Positions 7,726 to 16,830 of a stretch of 47,168 nucleotides of DNA are shown here, piece after piece. The DNA is from Fluviibacter sp039805865. Lineage in GTDB: Bacteria > Pseudomonadota > Gammaproteobacteria > Burkholderiales > Rhodocyclaceae. Position numbers and translations under genes: made by a program. A model generated the notes under the pieces. It was not told the DNA's origin. It worked only from the letters and a program-made list of their open reading frames with translations, and searched no databases. How positions within the stretch are numbered: position 1 is the stretch's first letter; every line of letters starts with the position of its first letter. The stretch covers positions 1 to 47,168 of the forward strand of contig JBDLTI010000010.1 of assembly GCA_039805865.1 (NCBI GenBank), read 5' to 3'.

Positions 7726-9300
7726 ATGCTTGACGCCAATATTCAGGAACAACTCAAAACCTATCTTGAGCGCCTGGAACAACCCATTCAACTGATTACT
7801 TCGCTGGATAACAGCGGCAACTCGGAACAGATGCGCGAGCTCGTCAATGAGATTGCTGCGCTCTCCGACAAAATCAGCATCGTCAAAGCCAATGATGCCG
7901 AATACACACCATCGTTCCGTGTCGCCCCTTTAAATAGTATTGAGCAACGCGGCATCGCACGCTTTGCCGGTTTGCCCATGGGGCACGAATTTACTTCGCT
8001 GGTTCTGGCGCTGTTGCAAATGGGTGGTTACCCGCCCAAGGTAGACGCCAGCGTGATCGAACAGATCCGCAATTTACCGGGTGACTACAACTTCGAGACC
8101 TTCATCTCGCTAAGCTGCCATAACTGCCCGGATGTCGTTCAGGCACTCAACCTCATGGCCGCAGTCAACCCGCGCGTTAAACACACCATGATCGATGGTG
8201 CGATGTTCCAGGACGTGGTCGAGTCCCGTCAGATCATGGCCGTGCCCACCGTGTATCTGAATGGTGAAGAATTCGGTGCGGGTCGCATGACCATCGAAGA
8301 AATTCTCGCCAAGCTCGATACCGGCGCCGCGGCGCGTGAAGCTGAAAAAATCAGCGCACAGGCGCCGTACGATGTACTCATCGTCGGTGGCGGGCCCGCC
8401 GGCTCGGCGGCAGCCGTCTATGCAGCCCGCAAAGGCATTCGCACCGGCATTCTGGCTGAGCGTTTTGGTGGCCAGGTCATGGACACGGTCGGCATCGAAA
8501 ACTTCATCTCCGTACAGGAAACCGAAGGACCGAAGCTCGTTACCCAACTTGAGCAGCACGTAAAGTCCTACAACGTCGACATCATGAACTTGCAACGCGC
8601 CGAATCGCTCACACCGGCAACGGCACCGGGCGGCTACGCCGAAGTGCGCACGGCCAGCGGCGCGGTGTTAAAAGCCAAGAGCGTCATTCTGTCTACAGGC
8701 GCCCGTTGGCGCGAGCTCAACGTACCCGGCGAACAGGAATACCGCGGCAAGGGCGTTGCTTACTGCCCACACTGTGACGGCCCCTTGTTCAAGGGTAAGC
8801 GTGTCGCGGTCGTTGGCGGTGGTAACTCCGGTGTAGAAGCGGCAATTGATCTGGCCGGTATCGTTGGCCATGTAACGCTCATCGAATTCGGTGCAGAGTT
8901 GCGTGCCGACGCCTTACTCCAGCGCAAACTCGCCAGCTTGCCCAATGTGGTCATTCTCAAGAGTGCCCAGACGATGGAGGTGCTGGGCGATGGCAACAAG
9001 GTAAACGGTCTTGTTTACAAAAACCGTGAGACGAACGACAACGTTCACCTCGAACTCGAAGGGATCTTCGTACAAATCGGTTTGCTGCCCAACACCGATT
9101 GGCTCAAAGGCACGCTTGATCTTTCAAAGATGGGCGAAATCGAAATCGATGCGCGCGGCCAGACATCAGCCACCGGGGTTTTCGCTGCCGGTGACTGTAC
9201 AACCGTGCCTTACAAGCAGATCATCATCGCCATGGGCGAGGGCGCTAAAGCATCGCTAGGCGCATTCGATTATCTGATCCGCAGTTCCGCGCCCGCCTAA
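7726..9300 (+). CDS. ahpF: Alkyl hydroperoxide reductase subunit F
   Basis: AhpF is the flavoprotein that passes electrons from NADH to AhpC. The 524-residue protein has the N-terminal tandem thioredoxin-fold domain with the CHNC redox site (C131, C134). The FAD-binding GGGPAG follows at 221-226, then the thioredoxin-reductase-like CPHC centre (C347, C350) and the second nucleotide motif VVGGGNSGVEAA. An AGGAG ribosome site precedes the ATG. All electron-transfer cysteines are present, so the AhpCF system looks complete. Confidence 0.97.
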   Translation: MLDANIQEQLKTYLERLEQPIQLITSLDNSGNSEQMRELVNEIAALSDKISIVKANDAEYTPSFRVAPLNSIEQRGIARFAGLPMGHEFTSLVLALLQMGGYPPKVDASVIEQIRNLPGDYNFETFISLSCHNCPDVVQALNLMAAVNPRVKHTMIDGAMFQDVVESRQIMAVPTVYLNGEEFGAGRMTIEEILAKLDTGAAAREAEKISAQAPYDVLIVGGGPAGSAAAVYAARKGIRTGILAERFGGQVMDTVGIENFISVQETEGPKLVTQLEQHVKSYNVDIMNLQRAESLTPATAPGGYAEVRTASGAVLKAKSVILSTGARWRELNVPGEQEYRGKGVAYCPHCDGPLFKGKRVAVVGGGNSGVEAAIDLAGIVGHVTLIEFGAELRADALLQRKLASLPNVVILKSAQTMEVLGDGNKVNGLVYKNRETNDNVHLELEGIFVQIGLLPNTDWLKGTLDLSKMGEIEIDARGQTSATGVFAAGDCTTVPYKQIIIAMGEGAKASLGAFDYLIRSSAPA

Positions 9301-9325
9301 TCTGTCTGGTGCGTAAAATGGCGGC

Positions 9326-10600
9326 ATGACTCAATCTTCGTCTGCCGCCACTCCCGCTCAAGCCCGCATCGCCATTATTGGCGGCGGCCCCGCCGGGCTT
9401 ATGGCGGCGGAAGTTCTTAGCCAGGCTGGCATACACGTTGATCTTTACGATGCCATGCCCTCGGTGGGGCGCAAGCTGCTGCTCGCCGGTATCGGTGGTT
9501 TGAACATCACCCATAGCGAAAACTTCGCCACCTTCTTCACGCGCTTCGGCCCCGAACAGCGGTTTCTGCAAAACGCCCTCGACCAGTTCACGCCCGACCA
9601 CCTGCGTCTGTGGGCACACCGTCTCGGCATCGAAACCTTCGTGGGCACTTCGGGTCGCGTCTTCCCCAAAGAAATGAAAGCAGCCCCCCTGTTGCGCGCG
9701 TGGCTGCATCGTTTGCGACACAATGGTGTGCGCTTCCACGTACGGCATCGCTGGCAAGGCTGGACAGATCAAGGTGCGCTGCGCATTACCGGCCCAGACG
9801 GCGATGTCACCATCAAACCGGATGCCACCATCCTTGCTCTGGGCGGTGCCAGTTGGCCCAAGCTCGGTTCGGATGGCCGCTGGGTGAGCACACTTGAGGC
9901 AAAGGGCATTCGCACAGCGCCGCTACAAAGTGCCAATTGCGGTTTCGAAACAAACTGGTCGCCACTGCTCAAACAAAAGTTTTCGGGCGAACCGCTCAAA
10001 TCAATCGCCATAAGCTTTACCGATCACACCGGCACCATGCATCAACGACAAGGCGAATGCATCATCAGCCGCGAAGGCTTTGAAGGTAGTTTGATCTATG
10101 CGCTATCGCGCCCGCTGCGCGAAACCATCAACGCCACAGGCAGCGCCACGTTCATGATTGATCTGGCACCCGAGCGAGCGGCTGAAAAAGTTCTGGATGT
10201 ACTCTGTCGTCGCGGTAGCAAATCGCTATCGAGTTATCTCAAATCAGCGCTGGGCTTCAGCGGCGTTAAAACAGCGCTGCTCTACGAGGTGCTGGGCAAA
10301 GAACAGATAAACGATCTGAAAATGCTGGCCACTACCATCAAGGCTCTGCCAATTACCGTACACGCCACACGCCCGATTACTGAAGCTATTAGCTCTGCCG
10401 GCGGCATCCGCTTTGATGGTCTTGATCAAAACCTCATGATCAAAAAGCTACCCGGTATTTTTGCAGCCGGTGAAATGCTGGATTGGGAAGCACCCACCGG
10501 CGGCTATCTGCTGACCGTCTGCTTAGCCACAGGACAACAAGCGGGACGCGGCGTTTTGAATTGGCTTACTGCCCAGGCGACACCGTCACAAACAGCGTAA
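9326..10600 (+). CDS. TIGR03862/BaiN-like NAD(P)/FAD-dependent flavoprotein
   Basis: This 424-residue flavoprotein begins with the FAD motif AIIGGGPAGLMAAEVLSQAG (about 16-35). GRKLLLAGIGGLNITHSE is the signature of the TIGR03862 (PP_4765-type) branch of the HI0933/BaiN flavoproteins. The C-terminal GIFAAGEMLDWEAPTGGY is the second FAD-contacting motif. The substrate is unknown; members are predicted oxidoreductases. It lies 25 bases after ahpF and may be co-transcribed. Its 3' end overlaps the convergent I42 inhibitor gene by 35 bases. Confidence 0.82.
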   Translation: MTQSSSAATPAQARIAIIGGGPAGLMAAEVLSQAGIHVDLYDAMPSVGRKLLLAGIGGLNITHSENFATFFTRFGPEQRFLQNALDQFTPDHLRLWAHRLGIETFVGTSGRVFPKEMKAAPLLRAWLHRLRHNGVRFHVRHRWQGWTDQGALRITGPDGDVTIKPDATILALGGASWPKLGSDGRWVSTLEAKGIRTAPLQSANCGFETNWSPLLKQKFSGEPLKSIAISFTDHTGTMHQRQGECIISREGFEGSLIYALSRPLRETINATGSATFMIDLAPERAAEKVLDVLCRRGSKSLSSYLKSALGFSGVKTALLYEVLGKEQINDLKMLATTIKALPITVHATRPITEAISSAGGIRFDGLDQNLMIKKLPGIFAAGEMLDWEAPTGGYLLTVCLATGQQAGRGVLNWLTAQATPSQTA

Positions 10601-10973
10601 AGATTTTTGCGGGCGGCGTATTCTGTTCCCAAGAGCGTTCATACACGTAGGTCAGCACAGCACGACCCGTACCTTGTGCACGGAACGACCATACTTCTTC
10701 ACCGGCTACGCCCACCATGCCATTCGGTGCTGGCGCTTCGCCGTTGATGGTTTCCAGACGCAGCACATCATCGCCGGCCACGACATAACGCCAGCTATAA
10801 CCGGTACTGGGGTTTGCCGGTAAACGCACCACCAAAGGTTGATACGGTATCAACGAAGCCGTGCCACCCGAATCGGAAAGCGATGCCGTTACGGGCATCT
10901 CGACCGGAAACAGCGATGGCGCACACCCGGTTAAAGCCAGTACGTTTAAAAGCAGAATGAATGAGCGTTTCAT
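10566..10973 (-). CDS. Chagasin-like (I42 family) cysteine-protease inhibitor lipoprotein
   Basis: This 135-residue precursor has a lipoprotein signal peptide ending LALTGC, so C17 should be lipidated after export. The inhibitor loops of the chagasin fold are visible: NPSTGYSW (54-61), a Gly-rich GMVGVAGEEVW loop, and RSW in place of the more usual RPW. Family members inhibit papain-like cysteine proteases. The biological target here is unknown. It overlaps the 3' end of the upstream flavoprotein gene on the opposite strand and is divergent from chrA. Confidence 0.82.
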   Translation of the reverse strand: MKRSFILLLNVLALTGCAPSLFPVEMPVTASLSDSGGTASLIPYQPLVVRLPANPSTGYSWRYVVAGDDVLRLETINGEAPAPNGMVGVAGEEVWSFRAQGTGRAVLTYVYERSWEQNTPPAKIFTLFVTVSPGQ

Positions 10974-11093
10974 GGGTCACAAAATTCACGTTGACGATGC
11001 GCGGACTATAACCTGTTATTACTAATCCATCTAACAGCAATCTCTGCGCCCTGTTAGGATGATAACCCCAGCAGACCGAGCCCTTGCATCACG

Positions 11094-12446
11094 ATGTCCG
11101 ACGCTACCCATGCCAACCCATCGCCACCCGTACCCGTTAGCTTCTGGGCAGCTTTCGCTTTCTGGTTGAAGCTCGGCTTCATCAGCTTTGGCGGCCCCGC
11201 CGGACAAATCGCCATCATGCACCAGGAGCTGGTAGAACGTAGACGCTGGATATCTGAGCGGCGCTTTCTGCACGCACTCAATTACTGCATGGTGTTGCCG
11301 GGGCCAGAAGCACAACAGCTGGCCATCTACATCGGCTGGCTCATGCACCGCACCGTGGGTGGCATTGTCGCCGGCACCCTCTTCGTATTGCCGTCATTAT
11401 TCGTACTTATCGCGCTATCGTGGGCCTATATTGCTTATGGTGATCTTCCGGTCATTGCCGGATTGTTTTATGGCATCAAGCCCGCCGTTACTGCTATTGT
11501 TTTTCAGGCGGCGCATCGCATCGGTTCGCGCGCCCTCAAAAACAACCTCTTGTGGGGCATCGCCATCGCTGCATTCGTCGCGATCTTTGCAGCCAACGTG
11601 CCGTTTCCTGCCATTGTGGCCGCGGCCGCTTTAATCGGCTACATCGGTGGCAAGCGTTCCCCGCAATCCTTTAAAGTCGGTGGTAGTCATGGGAGCACCG
11701 CACACTCTTTTGGCCAAGCGCTTATTGATGACCATACGCCGACGCCAGCGCACGCAAGCTTTAGCTGGTCGCGTCTGTCAAAGGTCATTGTGGTTGGCGC
11801 GCTGCTTTGGGCCGCACCCTTCACATTACTGATCGTCTACTTTGGGCTTGATGGTGTCTTTACCCAGATGGGGTTCTTCTTCACAAAGGCGGCTCTCCTC
11901 ACTTTTGGTGGTGCCTATGCCGTACTGCCCTATGTATTCCAAGGTGCCGTCGAACACTACGGCTGGCTATCGGCCACACAAATGATCGACGGCCTAGCGC
12001 TGGGTGAAACCACACCCGGGCCTCTAATCATGGTCGTGTCCTTTGTCGGATTCATTGGTGGCTACCTCAAAGAAGTCTTCGGACCCGAGGCACTCTTTTT
12101 ATCCGGTGCCGTTGCCGCAACCATTGTGACGTGGTTCACTTTTCTGCCATCCTTTGTCTTCATTCTGCTGGGCGGCCCACTCGTGGAACGCACGCATGGC
12201 AACCTGAAATTCACTGCGCCACTCACTGCCCTCACGGCAGCAGTGGTCGGCGTCATTCTTGATCTCGCGCTGTTCTTCGGCTATCACGTACTGTGGCCCA
12301 CCGGTTTTCAGGGACGCTTTGATGCGCTATCGGCTGTTATAGCTATCGCCGCATTCATCGCACTATTCCGCTTCAAAGCCAACGTCATTCAGGTGATTAG
12401 CGCTTGTGCCGTGATCGGACTCTTGGTGAAACTGCTAACGCTATAG
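11094..12446 (+). CDS. chrA: Chromate efflux transporter ChrA (two-domain form)
   Basis: This 450-residue membrane protein of the CHR family exports chromate using the membrane potential. It has two homologous halves. The first carries ISFGGPAGQIAIMHQELVERRRW and the second LLTFGGAYAVLPYVFQ, the duplicated FGG signature of long-chain ChrA. Many hydrophobic segments are visible. No chrB regulator is nearby, so chromate inducibility cannot be predicted. Its stop overlaps the end of the convergent DUF3147 gene by 6 bases. Confidence 0.92.
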   Translation: MSDATHANPSPPVPVSFWAAFAFWLKLGFISFGGPAGQIAIMHQELVERRRWISERRFLHALNYCMVLPGPEAQQLAIYIGWLMHRTVGGIVAGTLFVLPSLFVLIALSWAYIAYGDLPVIAGLFYGIKPAVTAIVFQAAHRIGSRALKNNLLWGIAIAAFVAIFAANVPFPAIVAAAALIGYIGGKRSPQSFKVGGSHGSTAHSFGQALIDDHTPTPAHASFSWSRLSKVIVVGALLWAAPFTLLIVYFGLDGVFTQMGFFFTKAALLTFGGAYAVLPYVFQGAVEHYGWLSATQMIDGLALGETTPGPLIMVVSFVGFIGGYLKEVFGPEALFLSGAVAATIVTWFTFLPSFVFILLGGPLVERTHGNLKFTAPLTALTAAVVGVILDLALFFGYHVLWPTGFQGRFDALSAVIAIAAFIALFRFKANVIQVISACAVIGLLVKLLTL

Positions 12447-12791
12447 CAACTCAATCCCGAACCGTTTAACGATCAGTGCAAATACAACAAAGCACACAAT
12501 CGTAATACCGATACAGGTAGCAATCGTCGGCCAGAACCCGATACTTTCATGTAAAAACGGAAATGCCAGAAACATCGGCAGTGTGGGCACCACGTACCAG
12601 AAGGTGTACCAGGCATGATTCGAGATTTTTTCGATGGGTTGTTTTTCTACATACAACCAGATGAGCGCCAGAAAAGTCACCATCGGTAATGCAGCAATTA
12701 GCCCACCCAGTTTGTCACTGCGTTTGGCAACTTCCGAAATAAAAACCACCACTGCGGCAGTAATCAGGTATTTAGTAACGATCCAGGCCAC
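12441..12791 (-). CDS. DUF3147-family membrane protein
   Basis: This is a small 116-residue protein with about four hydrophobic segments and the motif GGLIAALPMVTFLALIWLYVE, which resembles DUF3147. Its function is not known. The start is GTG at 12791, 1 base after the methyltransferase stop, and a GAGG within the end of the methyltransferase gene would serve as its ribosome site. It is therefore likely translated from the mnmE transcript as the last gene of that series. Confidence 0.72.
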   Translation of the reverse strand: MAWIVTKYLITAAVVVFISEVAKRSDKLGGLIAALPMVTFLALIWLYVEKQPIEKISNHAWYTFWYVVPTLPMFLAFPFLHESIGFWPTIATCIGITIVCFVVFALIVKRFGIELL

Positions 12792-12792
12792 C

Positions 12793-13488
12793 TCAACCTC
12801 TACCAGCAGTGCTTTTTATCACGAGCATTTGGTTGCCTCCCCGTTGAAACTCGTAAGGCACATATTTTATTTCTGCAAAAAACCCTTGCTCTTTAAGGTT
12901 CATGATGATCGTATTGACGTATTGCGATAGTTGTCCGTCCAGTTTTAGGATCGGGAACACGCGAACCTCATTTACAACCCGAAGCATTTCTTGCAGGGAC
13001 TGGGAATGAAACTCCATCGTCAAGTGATCGCTGTATAAGAAGAGAAAGTGTGAGGACAAAGCAAGATCAAAACTTTTGTTTGCGAAGGGAAGCGTAGGTA
13101 GTTCACCTGCGATATATCTCCCCTCAATCTTTCCAACTTCATAGTCTGCAAAAAAGCAGTCCATCGCGGACATTCGTATCCGGCCAAGGTCGTGAACAGA
13201 TGGAATGACATCCCAAAGATAACTCTCTTGATTTAACCTAATTTGATCCATCACCGCTTCATAGGTCTCTTTGACGCGATCTTGGATCTGTATCGAAGTG
13301 AAAACATATATCGGATCAAACGAAACTACTTCGCCACCAGCCTTGCTGAGCATTGCATTGAATGCAGCGGGGCCATCACCACAACCTAAAATACTTCGCT
13401 GTAGGTCGGTCTCTGAAAGATCAAACATTCGTACATATTCATCGAATGAACGACCCCACGGAACCACTTTATCAAGAGTAAATCCCAT
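12793..13488 (-). CDS. Orphan class I SAM-dependent methyltransferase-like protein
   Basis: This 231-residue protein shows SILGCGDGPAAFNAML (cofactor-binding motif I) and an acidic end of strand 2 in VVSFDPIY. A motif IV-like FDLALSSHFLFLY and the C-terminal EFQRGGNQML follow. The substrate is unknown. Base composition is unlike its neighbours: 60-base samples at 13021, 12901 and 13201 give 22, 27 and 23 G+C, against 36 in mnmE at 14041. A GGAG ribosome site overlaps the mnmE stop codon, so translation is coupled to mnmE. Acquisition by transfer is likely. Confidence 0.72.
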   Translation of the reverse strand: MGFTLDKVVPWGRSFDEYVRMFDLSETDLQRSILGCGDGPAAFNAMLSKAGGEVVSFDPIYVFTSIQIQDRVKETYEAVMDQIRLNQESYLWDVIPSVHDLGRIRMSAMDCFFADYEVGKIEGRYIAGELPTLPFANKSFDLALSSHFLFLYSDHLTMEFHSQSLQEMLRVVNEVRVFPILKLDGQLSQYVNTIIMNLKEQGFFAEIKYVPYEFQRGGNQMLVIKSTAGRG

Positions 13489-13497
13489 GCAAAGCTC

Positions 13498-14832
13498 CTA
13501 TTTGCCGATACAGAACTTTGAGAAGATCGCCCCGAGCAAATCATCCGGCGTGTATTCCCCAGTAATGCTTTGCAAAGCTTTATGCGCGAGGCGCAACTCT
13601 TCGGCAAAAATTTCGAGCGCCGGTAAGGCTGCGGCAGCCGTTGCCAGATGTTCGGCAGCATCGCTGAGTGCGCGCAGATGACGCTCGCGGGCGATGAACA
13701 AACTTTCTCCCGGTTGCCAGCCGGCAATCTGCAGCAAGCGAGAGCGTAGCTGATCAACGCCTGTGCCTTTTTTGGCAGAGATGGCCACCACGTCGGCACC
13801 CGTGACAACACCTGCTGCCAGATCAATTTTGTTTTGCACCATCACACGCGTCGTGCCTTCAGGCAGTCGCGCGATGATGGCTTCTTCGGCCGCCGTTAAC
13901 CCGTGCTGGGCATCAGTCAGCAGTACCGCCACATCGGCTTTTTCAATTTCTTTCCAGGTACGTTCGATCCCGAGCCGTTCCACTTCATCATTCGTGTCGT
14001 GCAAACCCGCCGTATCAATCACGTGCAAGGGTACGCCTTCGATTTGCAGATGAGCGCGTACCACATCGCGCGTGGTACCGGCTACCGACGTGACGATAGC
14101 AAGGTCTTCACCGGCCAGCGCATTAAGCAACGACGACTTACCCACATTCGGCTGACCAATCAGCACCACGGTTAACCCGTCTTGCAAGAGCTTGCCTTGC
14201 TTGGCGCTTGCTTGCACAAGGCCCAAGGCATCGCGAATATTTTGTAAGCGCGCTTCGGCCTGAATGCTTTTAAGAAAGTCGACTTCTTCTTCCGGGAAAT
14301 CAAGCGTGGCTTCGGTCAAGGCCCGCAGCTCGATCAGCGGATCCATCAGCGCCTCAATGGCACGCGAGAAATCACCTTGCAATGAGCGCACAGCCGAACG
14401 CGCAGCCGTTGCTGTCGATGCATTGATTAGATCGGCCACTGCTTCGGCCTGTGCCAGATCCAGCTTTCCGTTCAGAAATGAACGACGCGTAAATTCGCCT
14501 GGCTCAGCAAGGCGTGCGCCCAGATCGAGGCAGCGCGACAACAGGAGTTGCATCACCACCGGGCCGCCATGGCCTTGCAACTCAATGACGTCTTCCCCCG
14601 TAAACGAGTGCGGGCCGGCAAAATAAATCAGCAGGCCTTCATCCAGCACCTGGCCGGCGTCATCTAAAAATTGGGTGAGGGTAGCGACCCGCGGCTGTGC
14701 AAAACTGTCTGACTGGGGCTTGCCCGTCAGCGGTTGTATCCACGACGCCAAGCCGGCGCCCGACAACCGCACTATGCCCACACCACCACGACCCGGCGCC
14801 GTGGCGATGGCCGCGATGGGTGGATTCAGCAT
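13498..14832 (-). CDS. mnmE: tRNA modification GTPase MnmE (TrmE)
   Basis: MnmE binds formyl-tetrahydrofolate and, with MnmG, modifies wobble uridines of tRNA. The 444-residue protein starts MLNPPIAAIATAPGRGGVG at 14832. It has an N-terminal folate-binding domain, an inserted Ras-like G domain with GQPNVGKSS (226-234), DTAG and NKID, and the canonical C-terminal CIGK. The open frame extends 20 codons further upstream into yidC, but the ATG at 14832 fits the family. One base separates it from the yidC stop. Confidence 0.97.
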   Translation of the reverse strand: MLNPPIAAIATAPGRGGVGIVRLSGAGLASWIQPLTGKPQSDSFAQPRVATLTQFLDDAGQVLDEGLLIYFAGPHSFTGEDVIELQGHGGPVVMQLLLSRCLDLGARLAEPGEFTRRSFLNGKLDLAQAEAVADLINASTATAARSAVRSLQGDFSRAIEALMDPLIELRALTEATLDFPEEEVDFLKSIQAEARLQNIRDALGLVQASAKQGKLLQDGLTVVLIGQPNVGKSSLLNALAGEDLAIVTSVAGTTRDVVRAHLQIEGVPLHVIDTAGLHDTNDEVERLGIERTWKEIEKADVAVLLTDAQHGLTAAEEAIIARLPEGTTRVMVQNKIDLAAGVVTGADVVAISAKKGTGVDQLRSRLLQIAGWQPGESLFIARERHLRALSDAAEHLATAAAALPALEIFAEELRLAHKALQSITGEYTPDDLLGAIFSKFCIGK

Positions 14833-14833
14833 T

Positions 14834-16486
14834 TTAACGGTGACCGTGCTTCGCGGCTTCGATCTTGCGGTTAATAGCCCACTGCTGCGCAATCGACAGC
14901 ACGTTATTCACCGTCCAGTACAAGACCAGACCCGCCGGAAAGAAGAAGAACATCACACCAAAACCCAACGGCATAATCCACATAATCTTGGCTTGCACAG
15001 GGTCCGGCGGCGTTGGATTCAGCTTCACCTGGAACAGCATCGTGGCCATCATGATGGCTGGCAGGATATAGAACGGATCCGGCTGGGTCAGATCATGAAT
15101 CCAGCCAACCCACGGTGCGTTACGCATTTCAACGGCACCGAGCAGTACCCAGTACAACGCAATGAACACCGGAATCTGGACCAGGATCGGCAGACAGCCG
15201 CCCAGGGGATTGATCTTTTCCTTGCGGTACAGATCCATCATTTCCTGGTTCAGTTTCTGCTTGTCATCGCCGTAACGTTCTTTCAACGCCATCATGCGTG
15301 GCGTTACGGTACGCATACGCGCCATCGACTTATAGCTAGCAGCCGACAACGGGAAGAAGATCAGCTTGAGCATGATGGTCATCAGCACAATCGCCCAACC
15401 CCAGTTTCCCGTTAGCACTTCCAGCCATTCCAGCACCCAGAAAATAGGTGCGGCCAATACGGTTAGCCAACCATAGTCAACGACCAGATCAAAACCAGGC
15501 GCCACTTTTTCAAGGGTGCTGTGTTCCTGGGGGCCTGCGTACAGCGGCACGCTCAATGTGCTGACGCCGTTTTCTGCCGTTGGCATTGGTACGATCACGC
15601 CGGCAGCAAATACGCCTGGCTCGACCTGACGGGTATAAAACTCGCGTGGGGTGCCCGCAGCAGGAATAAAGGCCGTTACAAAATAGTGCTGGATCATGGC
15701 AACCCAGCCGTCGTTAGCGGTCTTTTCAAATTTAGCGCTGCCGTCGGCAATATCGGCAAACTTGATCTTGTTGAACTTCTGGGCATCGGTATAAAAAGCC
15801 GGGCCCGTGAACACGCTCACCATATTCGGGTCACCTGCCGGCGCTTTGTCATCACGTACCAACTGGAAGTAAGCATCTGCCTTATCGGCAGCAACACCCT
15901 TCAGTTTGTAGGTGACATCGATACCATAATCGCCACGCTTGAAAGTTAGCGTCTTGGTAACCTTGCCCCCATTGGCGGCATCGGCTTCAAACACCACGTC
16001 CAGACTGTTCTGACCCGCCTTTAGTTCATTGCCGGTCGACACCTGACGCCACAGCGTTTTGTGGTTCGGCATACCGTCACCAATCAAACCGGATTGCGCA
16101 GCATAGTGGTGCGTCTTGCCAAACAGCTCAACAAAGCCGGACTTATCGTCACCCTTGTGTTGAATCAGTTCAAGATTAGTCACGCTGGCACCGGCCAGGC
16201 TAATCGTGGCAACGTATTCATCCGTCTTAACGGTGATCGTTGGCGCATTCACTGCGGCAGCCGGTTGTGCAACAGTCTTATCGCCATTGCCATTAGTACG
16301 TGAAGGAACGGCACCGCTATCTTTAGCGCGCAGATCTACGGATCCCTTTGGCGAATCCGCCGATTGTGCAGCGGCTGGCGGCATGTTGGCTGCCTTCTGC
16401 TCGGCTTTATGCTGACCCCAGCCTTCCCAGAGCAGGAATGCGGAGATGGTGAAAATCAGGGTAAGAAATAAACGACGGTAATCCAT
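14834..16486 (-). CDS. yidC: Membrane protein insertase YidC
   Basis: YidC inserts and folds inner-membrane proteins, alone or with Sec, including Fo subunit c. The 550-residue protein has an N-terminal membrane anchor (MDYRRLFLTLIFTISAFLLW) and a large periplasmic domain. The C-terminal five-helix core includes LKLIFFPLSAASYKSMARMR and GGCLPILVQIPVFIALYW. The C-terminus is basic. It follows yidD by 86 bases and precedes mnmE in the rpmH-rnpA-yidD-yidC-mnmE series. Confidence 0.97.
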   Translation of the reverse strand: MDYRRLFLTLIFTISAFLLWEGWGQHKAEQKAANMPPAAAQSADSPKGSVDLRAKDSGAVPSRTNGNGDKTVAQPAAAVNAPTITVKTDEYVATISLAGASVTNLELIQHKGDDKSGFVELFGKTHHYAAQSGLIGDGMPNHKTLWRQVSTGNELKAGQNSLDVVFEADAANGGKVTKTLTFKRGDYGIDVTYKLKGVAADKADAYFQLVRDDKAPAGDPNMVSVFTGPAFYTDAQKFNKIKFADIADGSAKFEKTANDGWVAMIQHYFVTAFIPAAGTPREFYTRQVEPGVFAAGVIVPMPTAENGVSTLSVPLYAGPQEHSTLEKVAPGFDLVVDYGWLTVLAAPIFWVLEWLEVLTGNWGWAIVLMTIMLKLIFFPLSAASYKSMARMRTVTPRMMALKERYGDDKQKLNQEMMDLYRKEKINPLGGCLPILVQIPVFIALYWVLLGAVEMRNAPWVGWIHDLTQPDPFYILPAIMMATMLFQVKLNPTPPDPVQAKIMWIMPLGFGVMFFFFPAGLVLYWTVNNVLSIAQQWAINRKIEAAKHGHR

Positions 16487-16572
16487 GGTTCAGCCGATAT
16501 AAGGTTCAAGAATTCGGGCATTGCTCGGGTTTATCCGCAGGCAACGCTACAAAGCATGCAAGGGTACCAGAT

Positions 16573-16830
16573 TCAGGGCACTGGGTCGTGCCCACCTGGG
16601 TGGAAAGGGTGACATCGCAGCACTCTTTTTATCGCCAACCAGGTACCGCGTAGCGGGCCATATCGGGTTAAAGCTTCTGCCGCATACGCCGAGCAACTGG
16701 GATGAAAACGGCAACGCTGCCCTAGAAAGGGGCTCAGGGCATAGCGATATACCTGAATCAGCCCTAAAAGAAGCTGCTGTATCAATTTGCCCGGCAGAGC
16801 GATGAGTTGTGCCAAAAGCCCGTGATTCAT
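16573..16830 (-). CDS. yidD: Membrane protein insertion efficiency factor YidD
   Basis: This 85-residue protein has the YidD signature RYALSPFLGQRCRFHPSCSAYAAEAL, with two cysteines, and a C-terminal RCHPFHPGGHDPVP. YidD is an inner-membrane-associated factor that assists insertion of membrane proteins. Its ATG overlaps the rnpA stop by 4 bases (ATGA), indicating coupling, and yidC follows. Confidence 0.95.
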   Translation of the reverse strand: MNHGLLAQLIALPGKLIQQLLLGLIQVYRYALSPFLGQRCRFHPSCSAYAAEALTRYGPLRGTWLAIKRVLRCHPFHPGGHDPVP

